Origin: Bacteroidota bacterium
Lineage (GTDB): Bacteria > Bacteroidota > Bacteroidia > Sphingobacteriales > Sphingobacteriaceae
Assembly (NCBI GenBank): GCA_021794195.1
Contig: JAJYRG010000020.1
Span: forward strand, 1-35,772
Direction of reading: 5' to 3'
Length of the DNA: 35,772 nt
The notes under the pieces were generated by a model that was not told where the DNA came from, ran no database searches, and saw nothing but the letters and a program-made list of their open reading frames with translations. Position numbers and translations under genes: made by a program. Position 1 is the first letter of the stretch, and each line of letters begins with the position of its first letter. Shown piece by piece: positions 1 to 7,126 of this stretch.

Positions 1-88
1 GAAAACGCATATATAAGTCTTATAAATGTATAAGATGCTCTGCAATTTCTGTTTGATGAGTCTGGTAAATGCCTACTTAAAAAAAACA

Positions 89-118
89 TTGAAAATAACC
101 CTATATTTATACTCTTTC
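89..118 (+). promoter_or_regulatory. Possible Bacteroidota-type promoter before the candidate RNA
   Basis: TTG at 89-91 is followed after 18 nt by TACTCTTTC at 110-118. This resembles the Bacteroidota pattern TTG/TTTG, about 19-20 nt, TAnnTTTG, but the -7 element carries an extra base and lacks the final G. It would start a transcript near 123-126, just where GC content rises and the hairpin-rich stretch begins. Bases 1-88 hold no gene that I can see. The match is weak and needs a mapped 5' end. Confidence 0.28.
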
Positions 119-119
119 T

Positions 120-725
120 GGGCCGGAAAACGGCTTAAAAAGAAGGCCTGTCCCCGAAGTACATGAACTCATCCTAAAGGTCATCCGGCTCCCACGGGGA
201 ATACATAAAGCCTATGTTCGGATGTATCAGCGAGAATGTAAAAGGTATGCATACCCGCTTCAGGCGCAAGAAGGGTCGATGGAGGCTACATGACGCGGCA
301 GGTAGTGTGGACTGTAGACCGTCCAGTGTACTCTGTAAGTCGCCCAGTGTACATAGCAGTTATGTAGAGTGTGTACAGTTCCATGTAGTGCGTGCGGCTT
401 TCACATAAGGGAAATGGAAGCGGATGCGCCCTACGTAAGAGCGCCTGCACCTTCCGGAGCGGCTGCCTAAAGATATATGGAGCCTGTGTCGGTGTACATA
501 CGGATAAAAACGAGTGAGAAGGAATCAGCTTCAATATACATAGCATCCGGCTAGGGACAGCATACACCCAAACAGGTCTCCGATGAGCTCGGATAGTGTG
601 TGCTCAGGGCTTGTTTTCGCTGAAATCTCAGTCAGTGACCGTTTAAACCGGGTCGGAGATGTGAGAAAGTATGCTGATGAGGTAAAAAAGGAAGGGTAAA
701 CCCCTCCTTTTTGCTGAGTTTTTTT
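120..725 (+). ncRNA. Candidate structured non-coding RNA, unknown class
   Basis: No reading frame here looks like a protein. GC is about 52% over 121-480 (hand count), far above the nearby spacer, as expected for a structured RNA in an AT-rich genome. Visible stems: GCCG/CGGC 122-125/131-134; CCCCG/CGGGG 152-156/195-199 inside AGGC/GCCT 144-147/210-213, or alternatively CATCCG/CGGATG 182-187/219-224; TACATA/TATGTA 350-355/361-366; a 9-bp stem 559-567/596-604 with one G-U pair enclosing TCCGA/TCGGA 579-583/589-593; CTGA/TCAG 620-623/628-631; GACC/GGTC 637-640/651-654. It ends at the terminator-like hairpin at 685-727. CCAGTGTAC occurs twice (323-331, 344-352). I found no hallmark of RNase P RNA, tmRNA, 6S RNA or a group II intron. 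Short stems arise by chance, so the class and even the strand remain uncertain. Confidence 0.35.
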
Positions 726-727
726 GG
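685..727 (+). terminator. Terminator-like hairpin ending the first RNA block
   Basis: The arms AAAAAGGAAGGG (685-696) and CCCCTCCTTTTT (701-712) pair with one A-C mismatch around a TAAA loop. A further T-run follows at 719-725. This has the form of an intrinsic terminator for rightward transcription, and because the arms are A-rich and T-rich it could also act leftward. No protein gene ends nearby, so it supports a non-coding transcript to its left. Confidence 0.5.
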
Positions 728-744
728 AGCATGAGTTATACAAA

Positions 745-1026
745 GGAAAAAGGCTTCCAAAGCGGTAAAACATAAGGCCGTTCCTGATAGAAGTATCACC
801 TGGCAAAAAGCCTCTTTAGGGAGATAACAATAGCATAGAAACATCCTGTGATATAATGCCAAATGTAATTTAACTCTGTACGGCATAGAAAGGAGGTAGA
901 CTCTCCATTCTCTATTCCGATCCAAAGCCGTACTCTATCTGTTCCGATTGCCGTTTAAATTTTTTCGAAGCGTGTTTTTGAAGTAGAATCGGTTGCTCTG
1001 ACTTCATAATCCGAGGAGTTCGATTT
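745..1026. ncRNA. Second hairpin-rich block, possible RNA or extension of the first
   Basis: AGGCTT/AAGCCT (751-756/808-813) encloses two side-by-side hairpins, AGCGG/CCGTT (761-765/778-782, one G-U) and TGATA/TATCA with loop GAAG (785-789/794-798). Together they form a three-way junction. Next comes a composite hairpin: GTACGGC/GCCGTAC (878-884/927-933), directly continued by ATAGA/TCTAT (885-889/911-915) and GGAG/CTCC (892-895/903-906). GAAGT/ACTTC (980-984/1001-1005) and AATCG/CGATT (987-991/1021-1025) follow. The strand cannot be decided from stems alone. The leftward frames across this block read as low-quality Leu/Phe/Cys-rich peptides and are not convincing genes. Confidence 0.25.
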
Positions 1027-1361
1027 ATCAAATTTTCATTAAGGCTGTTTATTAAGCAAAATAATCCTATATTCTAGCATAAGAACGATTTATGGCATTT
1101 CTTTTTCTTGATTTAGTCTGCTAAACCTGCATAAAGGAGCTTGGTAGAACTATTCTTTACATGGATCCGATGTTATGTTTATAAGGTGGACTCAATTTCA
1201 GAGCGTGTAGAGATGTATTTAAAAATAGGTGCTATTTAAAATTCACATAGGTATATATAATGTTTTTGCAGAGGTGAAGATGATTATGGAGTGGATTGGC
1301 TGGTTCTTTGTCTACCCGTTAAGATTATTTTGAAGATTAAATAAAAATAATCTATTAACTC
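1027..1361. other. Gene-free AT-rich spacer
   Basis: No gene, tRNA or clear inverted repeat is seen except a 6-bp AAATAG/CTATTT hairpin around 1223-1237. Composition is AT-rich like ordinary spacer of this genome. rpsJ, which usually sits directly before rplC, is not here. Confidence 0.6.
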
Positions 1362-1393
1362 CTTGACACTTACAAAATTCTTTTTTACCTTTG
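1362..1393 (+). promoter_or_regulatory. Promoter of the rplC-led ribosomal operon
   Basis: CTTG at 1362-1365 and TACCTTTG at 1386-1393, separated by 20 nt, match the Bacteroidota sigma-ABfr pattern (TTTG, 19-20 nt, TAnnTTTG) almost perfectly. Transcription would start near 1400 and give a leader of about 70 nt before rplC. The same spacing recurs before infA. This marks rplC as the first gene of its transcript. Confidence 0.8.
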
Positions 1394-1424
1394 CATTCCC
1401 TAAATGGGGAAATAGTGTCTTGAA

Positions 1425-1442
1425 CGAAGCCCTACTGCTTCG
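1425..1442 (+). promoter_or_regulatory. Leader hairpin before rplC
   Basis: CGAAGC (1425-1430) and GCTTCG (1437-1442) pair perfectly around CCTACT, inside the short predicted rplC leader and 28 nt before the start codon. In E. coli the S10 operon leader is the target of L4 feedback. Whether this unrelated small hairpin has such a role is inference only. Confidence 0.4.
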
Positions 1443-1470
1443 ATGGACGGATTTTTAAATAAATTATAAC

Positions 1471-2085
1471 ATGTCAGGAATTATAGGTAAAAAAGTAGGA
1501 ATGACCAGCTTGTTCGACGAAGAAGGAAGGAATATTCCTTGTACTGTCGTTGAGGCTGGGCCGTGTGTGGTTACGCAGATCCGCACAGTTGAAAAGGACG
1601 GCTACTCTGCTGTTCAGCTTGGATATGACGATGCCAAAGAAAAAAACACTACAGCTCCTTTGAAGGGGCATTTTGCAAAAGCAGGAGTGAGTCCTAAACG
1701 TAAGTTAGTGGAATTTAAAGGCTTTGAAGATGAAAAGAAACTCGGGGATGTCGTAGATGTAACGATTTTTGAAGAGGGTGAGTTCGTTGATATAGCCGGA
1801 ACTGCTAAAGGTAAAGGTACGCAAGGGGTGGTGAGAAGGTATGGTTTTGCAGGATCAGCCAACTCTCACGGGCAGAAAAGTGTGCTTAGATCAGGAGGCT
1901 CTATAGGGGCGGCTTCGGATCCAGGCCGGATTTATAAGAATAAAAAAATGGCTGGCCGTATGGGAGGTAACCGAGTGAAAGTGTTGAATCTTCAAGTTTT
2001 AAAAGTGTATCCCGAGAAGAATGTGGTAGTGGTAGGTGGTTCCGTTCCTGGAGCTAAGGGGTCTTATGTGATTTTAAACAAGTAG
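1471..2085 (+). CDS. rplC: Large-subunit ribosomal protein L3 (uL3)
   Basis: Early-assembly protein of the 50S subunit that binds 23S rRNA near the peptidyl-transferase centre. At 204 residues it has the normal bacterial length. It starts with the typical [14 protein letters not shown] and carries the long internal loop at about 130-165, ending [11 protein letters not shown], which reaches into the ribosome core. In that loop the stretch [10 protein letters not shown] (144-153) has Ala147 where E. coli L3 has the methylated glutamine of SIGQNQTPG, so the PrmB methylation site is absent. The ATG lies 77 nt after the -7 element of a strong promoter, and no rpsJ precedes it. rplD begins 5 nt after the stop. 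Confidence 0.98.
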   Translation: MSGIIGKKVGMTSLFDEEGRNIPCTVVEAGPCVVTQIRTVEKDGYSAVQLGYDDAKEKNTTAPLKGHFAKAGVSPKRKLVEFKGFEDEKKLGDVVDVTIFEEGEFVDIAGTAKGKGTQGVVRRYGFAGSANSHGQKSVLRSGGSIGAASDPGRIYKNKKMAGRMGGNRVKVLNLQVLKVYPEKNVVVVGGSVPGAKGSYVILNK

Positions 2086-2090
2086 AGAAA

Positions 2091-2720
2091 ATGGAAATTA
2101 AAGTAATAAACATATCAGGAGAAGAGACAGGTGCCAAGGTGCAGCTTCCTGAATCAATATTTGGTGTTGAACCTAATGACCATGCTATCTATTTGGATGT
2201 GAAGCAATACTTGGCGAATAAGCGTCATGGTACGCATAAAGCCAAGCATAGAGGGGAGGTTTCAGGTTCGACCCGAAAAATTAGAAAGCAAAAAGGAACA
2301 GGTGCGGCGCGTGCAGGTTCAATCAAAAACCCTATATTCCGTGGCGGAGGTCGTATTTTTGGCCCAACTCCGCGTGATTACAGTTTTAAATTAAATAAAA
2401 AGTTGAAAAAATTGGCTCGCCGATCAGCTCTAAGCTATAAAGCCTCTGAAAACAATGTGGTTGTTCTAGATGCTGTGCAATTTGATTCGGCTAAGACGAA
2501 AAATTATATCAACTTAATCAATGCGTTGAATATAGCTGATGAGAGAACCTTGTTGTTGCTGCCTGAAGCAGATAAGAATATTTATTTATCGAGCAGGAAT
2601 CTGAAGAAAGCAAAAGTGCTCGTCGCAAAAGACGTGAATACTTATGAGTTAATGAAAGCGAGTAAGCTATTATTGACTGAAGATTCAGTTAAATCATTGG
2701 AGGAATCATTAGCTAATTGA
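2091..2720 (+). CDS. rplD: Large-subunit ribosomal protein L4 (uL4)
   Basis: L4 binds domain I of 23S rRNA and lines the peptide exit tunnel. The 209-residue product has the characteristic basic internal loop (about 44-100) with QKGTGAARAGS and FGPTPRDYS, then the globular Rossmann-like half ending in the LLLLPEADKN and VLVAKDVNTYEL strands. Length and order of parts are normal. In E. coli L4 also represses its own operon through the S10 leader; here the only candidate target visible is the small hairpin before rplC. The gene sits 5 nt after rplC and 1 nt before rplW, so translation is probably coupled. Confidence 0.98.
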   Translation: MEIKVINISGEETGAKVQLPESIFGVEPNDHAIYLDVKQYLANKRHGTHKAKHRGEVSGSTRKIRKQKGTGAARAGSIKNPIFRGGGRIFGPTPRDYSFKLNKKLKKLARRSALSYKASENNVVVLDAVQFDSAKTKNYINLINALNIADERTLLLLPEADKNIYLSSRNLKKAKVLVAKDVNTYELMKASKLLLTEDSVKSLEESLAN

Positions 2721-2721
2721 T

Positions 2722-3012
2722 ATGGAAATTTTAAGAAAACCTATATTAACGGAGAAAGCTTCTTTACTTACTGAAGATTTAAACCGTTATGTTTTTGAGG
2801 TGAATCCTAAAGCAAATAAACTTCAAATAAAAAAAGCTGTAGAACAGAAGTTTGGAGTTACAGTACTTGCTGTGAATACATCTGTTGTAGCTGGGAAATT
2901 GAAGAGTCGTTATACGAAAACAGGATTTGTTTCAGGAAGAACACCCCGATATAAAAAAGCCATCATCACGATTAAGGATGGTGAGACTATTGATGTTTAC
3001 AGTGTTATATAA
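2722..3012 (+). CDS. rplW: Large-subunit ribosomal protein L23 (uL23)
   Basis: L23 lies at the exit of the nascent-peptide tunnel and is the docking point for trigger factor and the signal recognition particle. The 96-residue protein begins with the family signature EILRKPILTEKAS and continues with YVFEVNPKANKLQIKKAVE and the GRTPRYKKAIITIKDG strand. Length is typical. It starts 1 nt after rplD and ends 7 nt before rplB, inside the unbroken S10 gene order. Confidence 0.97.
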   Translation: MEILRKPILTEKASLLTEDLNRYVFEVNPKANKLQIKKAVEQKFGVTVLAVNTSVVAGKLKSRYTKTGFVSGRTPRYKKAIITIKDGETIDVYSVI

Positions 3013-3019
3013 GTAGAAA

Positions 3020-3844
3020 ATGGCATTAAAAAGATTTAAACCGGTTACGCCAGGCACTCGTTTCAGAGTGGGAGCTGATTATTCAGATGTGACAACAAAG
3101 ACACCAGAAAAGTCTTTGATTGTGAAAAAGAAAAGATCAGGCGGGCGTAATAATTCCGGAAGAATGACTATGCGCCAAATCGGTGGGGGGCACAAAAAAG
3201 CATACCGATTGATAGATTTTAAGCGCGATAAGAAAGATGTCCCCGCAAAAGTTGCCACAATTGAATACGATCCTAACCGCACAGCACGCATTGCGCTGTT
3301 GCACTATGCAGACGGTGAAAAGCGTTACATCATAGCGCCGGAGGGATTAAAAGTAGGGATGACAGTGGTATCCGGTGAGAATGTTAAACCGGAGATTGGA
3401 AATACCATGCCCTTGAGTAAGATTCCTTTTGGTTCCGTAGTTCATAATATTGAACTGAACCCGGGACAAGGTGGAACGATTGCTCGCTCGGCGGGAACTT
3501 ATGCACAATTAACTGCAAGAGATGGTAAATACGCCATTCTTAAAATGCCTTCTGGTGAGACTCGCATGGTATTGCTGACCTGTCTTGCTACTATAGGCGC
3601 AGTTTCCAATCATGACCATGGAGGTCAAGTGTTAGGAAAAGCAGGAAGAAATCGCTGGTTAGGCCGCCGCCCAAGAGTAAGAGGTGTAGCTATGAACCCA
3701 ATCGATCACCCGATGGGTGGTGGTGAAGGAAGGAAAGCAGGTGGACACCCGCGTTCGAGAAAAGGTTTGTTAGCCAATGGCTATAAGACACGTACAAAGA
3801 AGAAAGCAACTAATCGTTACATCATTGAAAGAAGGAAAAAATAA
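3020..3844 (+). CDS. rplB: Large-subunit ribosomal protein L2 (uL2)
   Basis: L2 is needed for subunit association and for the peptidyl-transferase centre. The product has 274 residues with the usual N-terminal OB-fold, the SH3-like barrel and a basic C-terminal tail. The family motif appears as [19 protein letters not shown] at about 224-242; the usual second His of DHPHGGG is Met here, which I recall as common in Bacteroidota. The stop overlaps the rpsS start (TAATG), suggesting translational coupling. Confidence 0.98.
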   Translation: MALKRFKPVTPGTRFRVGADYSDVTTKTPEKSLIVKKKRSGGRNNSGRMTMRQIGGGHKKAYRLIDFKRDKKDVPAKVATIEYDPNRTARIALLHYADGEKRYIIAPEGLKVGMTVVSGENVKPEIGNTMPLSKIPFGSVVHNIELNPGQGGTIARSAGTYAQLTARDGKYAILKMPSGETRMVLLTCLATIGAVSNHDHGGQVLGKAGRNRWLGRRPRVRGVAMNPIDHPMGGGEGRKAGGHPRSRKGLLANGYKTRTKKKATNRYIIERRKK

Positions 3845-4113
3845 TGGCACGTTCAATAAAAAAAGGTCCTTATATAGAACATAGTCTGGAAAAGAAAGTA
3901 CTGACTATGAATGAGACTAAGAAGAAATCGGTTATTAAAACATGGTCTAGAAGATCTTTAATTTCTCCAGACTTTGTAGGGCATACTTTCGCAGTGCACA
4001 ATGGAAATAAATTTATCCCGGTGTATGTAACGGAAAACATGGTTGGACATAAGCTTGGTGAATTTGCGCCTACGCGCACGTTTAGAGGCCATGCTAAAAA
4101 GGATGTTAGGTAA
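3844..4113 (+). CDS. rpsS: Small-subunit ribosomal protein S19 (uS19)
   Basis: S19 sits in the 30S head and contacts the A-site finger and S13. The 89-residue sequence has the signature start [17 protein letters not shown] and the core [22 protein letters not shown], then [14 protein letters not shown]. Length is normal. It shares one base with rplB upstream (TAATG) and one base with rplV downstream, so the three genes are tightly coupled. Confidence 0.97.
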   Translation: MARSIKKGPYIEHSLEKKVLTMNETKKKSVIKTWSRRSLISPDFVGHTFAVHNGNKFIPVYVTENMVGHKLGEFAPTRTFRGHAKKDVR

Positions 4114-4547
4114 TGGAAGAAGTAACAAGAAAATTTAAAAAGTCTGTGTTAATCAGACAGAGAAAAGAGCAGGCAAAAGCTCAAGCCGATGGAGCCTCTA
4201 CTGCCAAATTAATGAACTGTCCGACTTCCCCGCGGAAAATGCGATTAGTAGCTGATTTAATTCGTGGAGAAAAAGTCGAAAGGGCGCTGTATATCTTGAA
4301 ATATAGTGAAAAAGCAGCCGCAGCTCGTTTGGAAAAATTATTGCTTTCAGCTATAAACAACTGGGAACAAAAGAATCCAGATGAATCGGTAGAAGAGAGC
4401 CAGTTGTACATTAAAGAAATTAGAGTAGATGGTGGACGTATGCTAAAAAGATTGCGTCCAGCAGCACAAGGTCGTGGAAACATTATTCGTAAACGTTCGA
4501 ATCACGTGACTCTGGTAATTGATAGTTTAAAAAATAAAGACAACTAA
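4113..4547 (+). CDS. rplV: Ribosomal protein L22 (uL22) with long N-terminus
   Basis: L22 lines the exit tunnel with its beta-hairpin. Conserved parts are [17 protein letters not shown] (about 36-52) and the C-terminal hairpin [17 protein letters not shown]. The protein is 144 residues long, roughly 30 more than typical L22, which starts only a few residues before the PTSPRK motif. The extra N-terminus is basic and polar and reads on from an ATG overlapping the rpsS stop (TAATG). An internal ATG at Met34 lies only two residues before CPTSPRK and is a less likely start. The long form is favoured because the overlap fits the tight packing of neighbours. Confidence 0.95.
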   Translation: MEEVTRKFKKSVLIRQRKEQAKAQADGASTAKLMNCPTSPRKMRLVADLIRGEKVERALYILKYSEKAAAARLEKLLLSAINNWEQKNPDESVEESQLYIKEIRVDGGRMLKRLRPAAQGRGNIIRKRSNHVTLVIDSLKNKDN

Positions 4548-4559
4548 GTTTATTTAGAT

Positions 4560-5309
4560 ATGGGACAAAAAACAAATCCAATAGGTAACAGATTAGGAAT
4601 CATCAAAGGATGGGATTCTAACTGGTATGGAGGGAAAAACTATACGGATAAATTAGTTGAAGACGAAAAAATCAGAAACTATCTTTCCGTTCGTATCGCA
4701 AAAGGAGGCGTATCGAAAATTGTTATCGAGCGTACACTAAAACGTATCACTGTGACTATTCACACAGCACGTCCAGGTATAGTTATTGGTAAAGGCGGAC
4801 AGGAAGTGGATAAAATACGCGAAGAACTTAAAAAGCTTACTAAAAACGAAGTTCAAATTAATATTTTTGAAATCAAGCGTCCGGAATTAGATGCTAAATT
4901 AGTGGCTGAAGGAATTGCTAAGCAATTGGAGGCGCGGATATCTTTCCGTAGAGCTATGAAGACTTCCATAGCCTCAACGATGCGTATGGGAGCAGAAGGT
5001 ATGAGGGTAATGTGTTCTGGCCGTTTAGGTGGTGCTGAGATGGCGAGAGTTGAGCAGTATAAGGAAGGCAGAGTACCTTTGCATACTTTCCGTGCAGATA
5101 TTGACTACGCCTTAGCAGAAGCATTGACTACTTATGGGAAAATAGGTGTTAAAGTATGGATCTGTAAAGGTGAAGTATATGGAAAACGTGATTTATCTCC
5201 AAATGTAGGGCAAAAATCTGGAAGAGGCGGCGGAAGAGGCGGAGCCCGCAGAGGAGGAGGACGCGGTAGAAGAGAAGGTGGTCGCGGTGGAGATAACAGG
5301 AGAAGATAA
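4560..5309 (+). CDS. rpsC: Ribosomal protein S3 (uS3) with Gly/Arg-rich tail
   Basis: S3 forms part of the mRNA entry channel of the 30S subunit. The 249-residue protein has the N-terminal [12 protein letters not shown], a type-2 KH domain with [12 protein letters not shown] (GKGG at 77-80), and the C-terminal S3 domain through [18 protein letters not shown]. It then carries a tail of 30 residues (220-249) made almost only of Gly (14) and Arg (11), an RGG-like extension beyond the folded core. rplP follows after 46 nt. Confidence 0.98.
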   Translation: MGQKTNPIGNRLGIIKGWDSNWYGGKNYTDKLVEDEKIRNYLSVRIAKGGVSKIVIERTLKRITVTIHTARPGIVIGKGGQEVDKIREELKKLTKNEVQINIFEIKRPELDAKLVAEGIAKQLEARISFRRAMKTSIASTMRMGAEGMRVMCSGRLGGAEMARVEQYKEGRVPLHTFRADIDYALAEALTTYGKIGVKVWICKGEVYGKRDLSPNVGQKSGRGGGRGGARRGGGRGRREGGRGGDNRRR

Positions 5310-5355
5310 TTAATTAAGAAACATCTACATTTGATAGATATAATAATTTAAGAAA

Positions 5356-5778
5356 ATGTTACAGCCGAAAAGAACAAAGTTCAGAAAGATGCAAAAGGGC
5401 CGTATGAAAGGCAATGCCACCAGAGGTACGGAGTTGTCCTTTGGCTCATTCGGTATCAAAAGTATGGAAGCTGCTTGGATTACAAGTCGTCAGATTGAGT
5501 CTGCGCGTGTAGCGGTTACCCGTTATATGCAACGGCAAGGTCAAGTATGGATCCGTATTTTTCCTGATAAACCTGTTACTAAAAAGCCTGCAGAGGTGAG
5601 AATGGGTAAAGGAAAAGGAGCACCGGAATACTGGGTTGCAGTAGTACGTCCAGGACGTATCTTGTTTGAGGTAGAAGGGGTGTCGGCAGAAAAAGCAAAA
5701 GAAGCTTTGCGATTAGCTGCTCAGAAATTACCCGTTCACACTAAATTTGTTGTGCGTAGAGACTATGTGGGAGCTTAA
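5356..5778 (+). CDS. rplP: Large-subunit ribosomal protein L16 (uL16)
   Basis: L16 assembles late into the 50S subunit and organises the A-site tRNA binding region. The 140-residue product shows all family landmarks: [19 protein letters not shown] at the start, the middle [18 protein letters not shown], and [19 protein letters not shown]. Length is normal. It is followed by 136 nt with two hairpins before rpmC, one of the larger gaps within this otherwise compact operon. Confidence 0.98.
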   Translation: MLQPKRTKFRKMQKGRMKGNATRGTELSFGSFGIKSMEAAWITSRQIESARVAVTRYMQRQGQVWIRIFPDKPVTKKPAEVRMGKGKGAPEYWVAVVRPGRILFEVEGVSAEKAKEALRLAAQKLPVHTKFVVRRDYVGA

Positions 5779-5796
5779 TTAGCTTTTTGCTCTTGC

Positions 5797-5827
5797 AAAA
5801 CCCATACGAAAACAAGAAGGGTTTTTT
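5797..5827 (+). terminator. Weak terminator-like hairpin after rplP
   Basis: AAAACCC (5797-5803) pairs with GGGTTTT (5819-5825) around a 15-nt loop, and the T-run extends to 5827. Only three G-C pairs support it, so it is at best a partial terminator or attenuator inside the operon. It lies 18 nt after the rplP stop. Confidence 0.35.
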
Positions 5828-5859
5828 CAAACGATGAATGTATACCCTTGGTAAAAAAT

Positions 5860-5902
5860 CTGATAAAGAATAAATAAAATTAATTCATTTTATTCCTATC
5901 AG
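5860..5902 (+). promoter_or_regulatory. AT-rich hairpin before rpmC
   Basis: CTGATA (5860-5865) and TATCAG (5897-5902) pair perfectly, and GAATAAA/TTTATTC extends the stem inward with small bulges. The hairpin ends 12 nt before the rpmC start. It could stabilise or delimit the downstream mRNA or limit initiation of rpmC. No strong promoter is visible in the spacer; TACCCTTG at 5843-5850 is a one-mismatch -7 element without a good -33 partner. Confidence 0.35.
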
Positions 5903-5914
5903 ACAAATAATAGA

Positions 5915-6139
5915 ATGATGAAGAAATCGGAAATCAAAGAATTGGCTTTAGAGGATTTGGAAATTCGTTTAAACGAAGAAAGATCAACTCTAACAAATTT
6001 GAAATTTACACATGCTGTGTCTGCATTGGAAAATCCTAATGTGTTGAAAAATACGCGTAAAAATATTGCCCGTATTTTGACTGAAATCAAAGAACGCAAA
6101 ATGAAACAGTCTGCAGAATCAGCCGCTGAAACAAATTAA
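5915..6139 (+). CDS. rpmC: Large-subunit ribosomal protein L29 (uL29)
   Basis: L29 is a small two-helix protein next to L23 at the tunnel exit. The product has 74 residues (73 if the second of two adjacent ATGs is used), with the typical KSEIKELALEDLEIRLNE start and the KNTRKNIARILTEIKERK second helix. It is slightly longer than the usual 60-70 residues because of a polar tail (QSAESAAETN). rpsQ begins 11 nt later. Confidence 0.95.
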   Translation: MMKKSEIKELALEDLEIRLNEERSTLTNLKFTHAVSALENPNVLKNTRKNIARILTEIKERKMKQSAESAAETN

Positions 6140-6150
6140 TTTAAGTCGTA

Positions 6151-6405
6151 ATGGAGAGAAATTTAAGAAAAACAAGAACCGGCTTAGTAGTTAGTGACAA
6201 AATGGATAAATCCATTGTAGTAGCCGTAGAGCGACGTGTTAAGCACCCTTTATACGGAAAGTTTGTCAAAAGAACTACTAAATTTACAGCCCATGACGAG
6301 GAAAACACATGTGGCATTGGTGACAAAGTGTTGATAATGGAAACTCGTCCGCTGAGCAAGACAAAGAATTGGAGATTGGTTGAAATTATAGAAAAAGCTA
6401 AATAG
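6151..6405 (+). CDS. rpsQ: Small-subunit ribosomal protein S17 (uS17)
   Basis: S17 is a primary 16S rRNA-binding protein with an OB fold in the lower body of the 30S subunit. The 84 residues include [19 protein letters not shown] at the N-terminus, the [19 protein letters not shown] loop, and [20 protein letters not shown]. Length and motifs are standard. It lies 11 nt after rpmC and 2 nt before rplN. Confidence 0.97.
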   Translation: MERNLRKTRTGLVVSDKMDKSIVVAVERRVKHPLYGKFVKRTTKFTAHDEENTCGIGDKVLIMETRPLSKTKNWRLVEIIEKAK

Positions 6406-6407
6406 AA

Positions 6408-6776
6408 ATGGTACAACAAGAATCGAGATTAAAAGTTGCGGACAATAGCGGAGCGCGAGAGGTACTTGTCATTCGCGTATTGGGCGGAACCGGCAAAAGA
6501 TATGCGTCGATCGGTGATAAAGTTGTTGTTACCGTGAAAAATGCGTTGCCCTCAGGTAATGTGAAAAAAGGCGTAGTTTCAAGAGCAGTAGTCGTTCGAA
6601 CGAAAAAAGAGATTCGTCGTAAAGATGGTTCCTACATTCGTTTTGACGATAATGCTGTAGTATTATTAAATAATAATGATGAACTTCGCGGTACTCGTAT
6701 CTTCGGTCCCGTAGCGAGAGAGTTACGTGAGAAGAAATTTATGCGAATTGTATCATTAGCACCGGAGGTAATATAA
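6408..6776 (+). CDS. rplN: Large-subunit ribosomal protein L14 (uL14)
   Basis: L14 forms part of the subunit interface (bridge B8) and is the binding site of the silencing factor RsfS. The 122-residue sequence is highly typical: [19 protein letters not shown] at the start, [15 protein letters not shown], and the C-terminal [15 protein letters not shown]. In E. coli it is the first gene of the spc operon; here it follows rpsQ by 2 nt with no sign of a new promoter. Confidence 0.98.
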   Translation: MVQQESRLKVADNSGAREVLVIRVLGGTGKRYASIGDKVVVTVKNALPSGNVKKGVVSRAVVVRTKKEIRRKDGSYIRFDDNAVVLLNNNDELRGTRIFGPVARELREKKFMRIVSLAPEVI

Positions 6777-6778
6777 TT

Positions 6779-7126
6779 ATGGCAAAGGCAATAAAAAATA
6801 AAAAAAACCACAAAATCAAGATCAAATCAGGAGATGTGGTCAAAGTGATGGCAGGTAACTCCAAAGGGATTCAAGGTAAGGTTTTAGAAGTATTGGTTAA
6901 ATCAAACAGAGCTGTGGTAGAGGGCGCCAATATTATTAAAAAACATACAAAGCCGAGTGCTGCCAATCCAAATGGTGGAATTATAGAAAAAGAAGCTGGA
7001 ATACATATTTCTAATTTAGCTCTTATCGATCCTAAATTAGGAGAACCTACCCGTGTAGGTAGAAAAGTAAACAGCGATGGTAAAATTGTGCGTTACGCTA
7101 AAAAATCAGGGGAGGAACTACAATAA
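6779..7126 (+). CDS. rplX: Large-subunit ribosomal protein L24 (uL24)
   Basis: L24 initiates 50S assembly by binding the 5' part of 23S rRNA. The 115-residue product has the KOW motif in the segment [20 protein letters not shown] (about 14-33) and the later [13 protein letters not shown]. Length is within the family range. The stop overlaps the rplE start by one base (TAATG). Confidence 0.97.
   Translation: MAKAIKNKKNHKIKIKSGDVVKVMAGNSKGIQGKVLEVLVKSNRAVVEGANIIKKHTKPSAANPNGGIIEKEAGIHISNLALIDPKLGEPTRVGRKVNSDGKIVRYAKKSGEELQ

Noticed and set aside
444..467. Reverse-strand CTCCGGAAGG resembling the SRP RNA GGAA tetraloop hairpin
   Set aside because: The adjacent conserved symmetric loop (AGCAG on the 3' side, CAGG on the 5' side) is not preserved, and no longer SRP-like hairpin surrounds it.
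214..925. Open frames on both strands at 214-408, 286-567, 531-806 and 632-925
   Set aside because: Residue composition is unlike real proteins of this genome, the frames overlap each other on both strands, no homology pattern is recognisable, and stems of the candidate RNA explain the sequence better.
120..1026. RNase P RNA, tmRNA or group II intron
   Set aside because: The RNase P GAGGAAAGUCC motif, tmRNA acceptor/T-arm ends and the group II domain V AGC...CGU hairpin were looked for on the + strand and not found; the reverse strand was checked only for the RNase P motif.
3079..4483. Long antisense frames within the ribosomal genes, for example 3079-3291, 3870-4079 and 4181-4483 on the minus strand
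   Set aside because: They are shadows of well-identified ribosomal protein genes and show no independent features.
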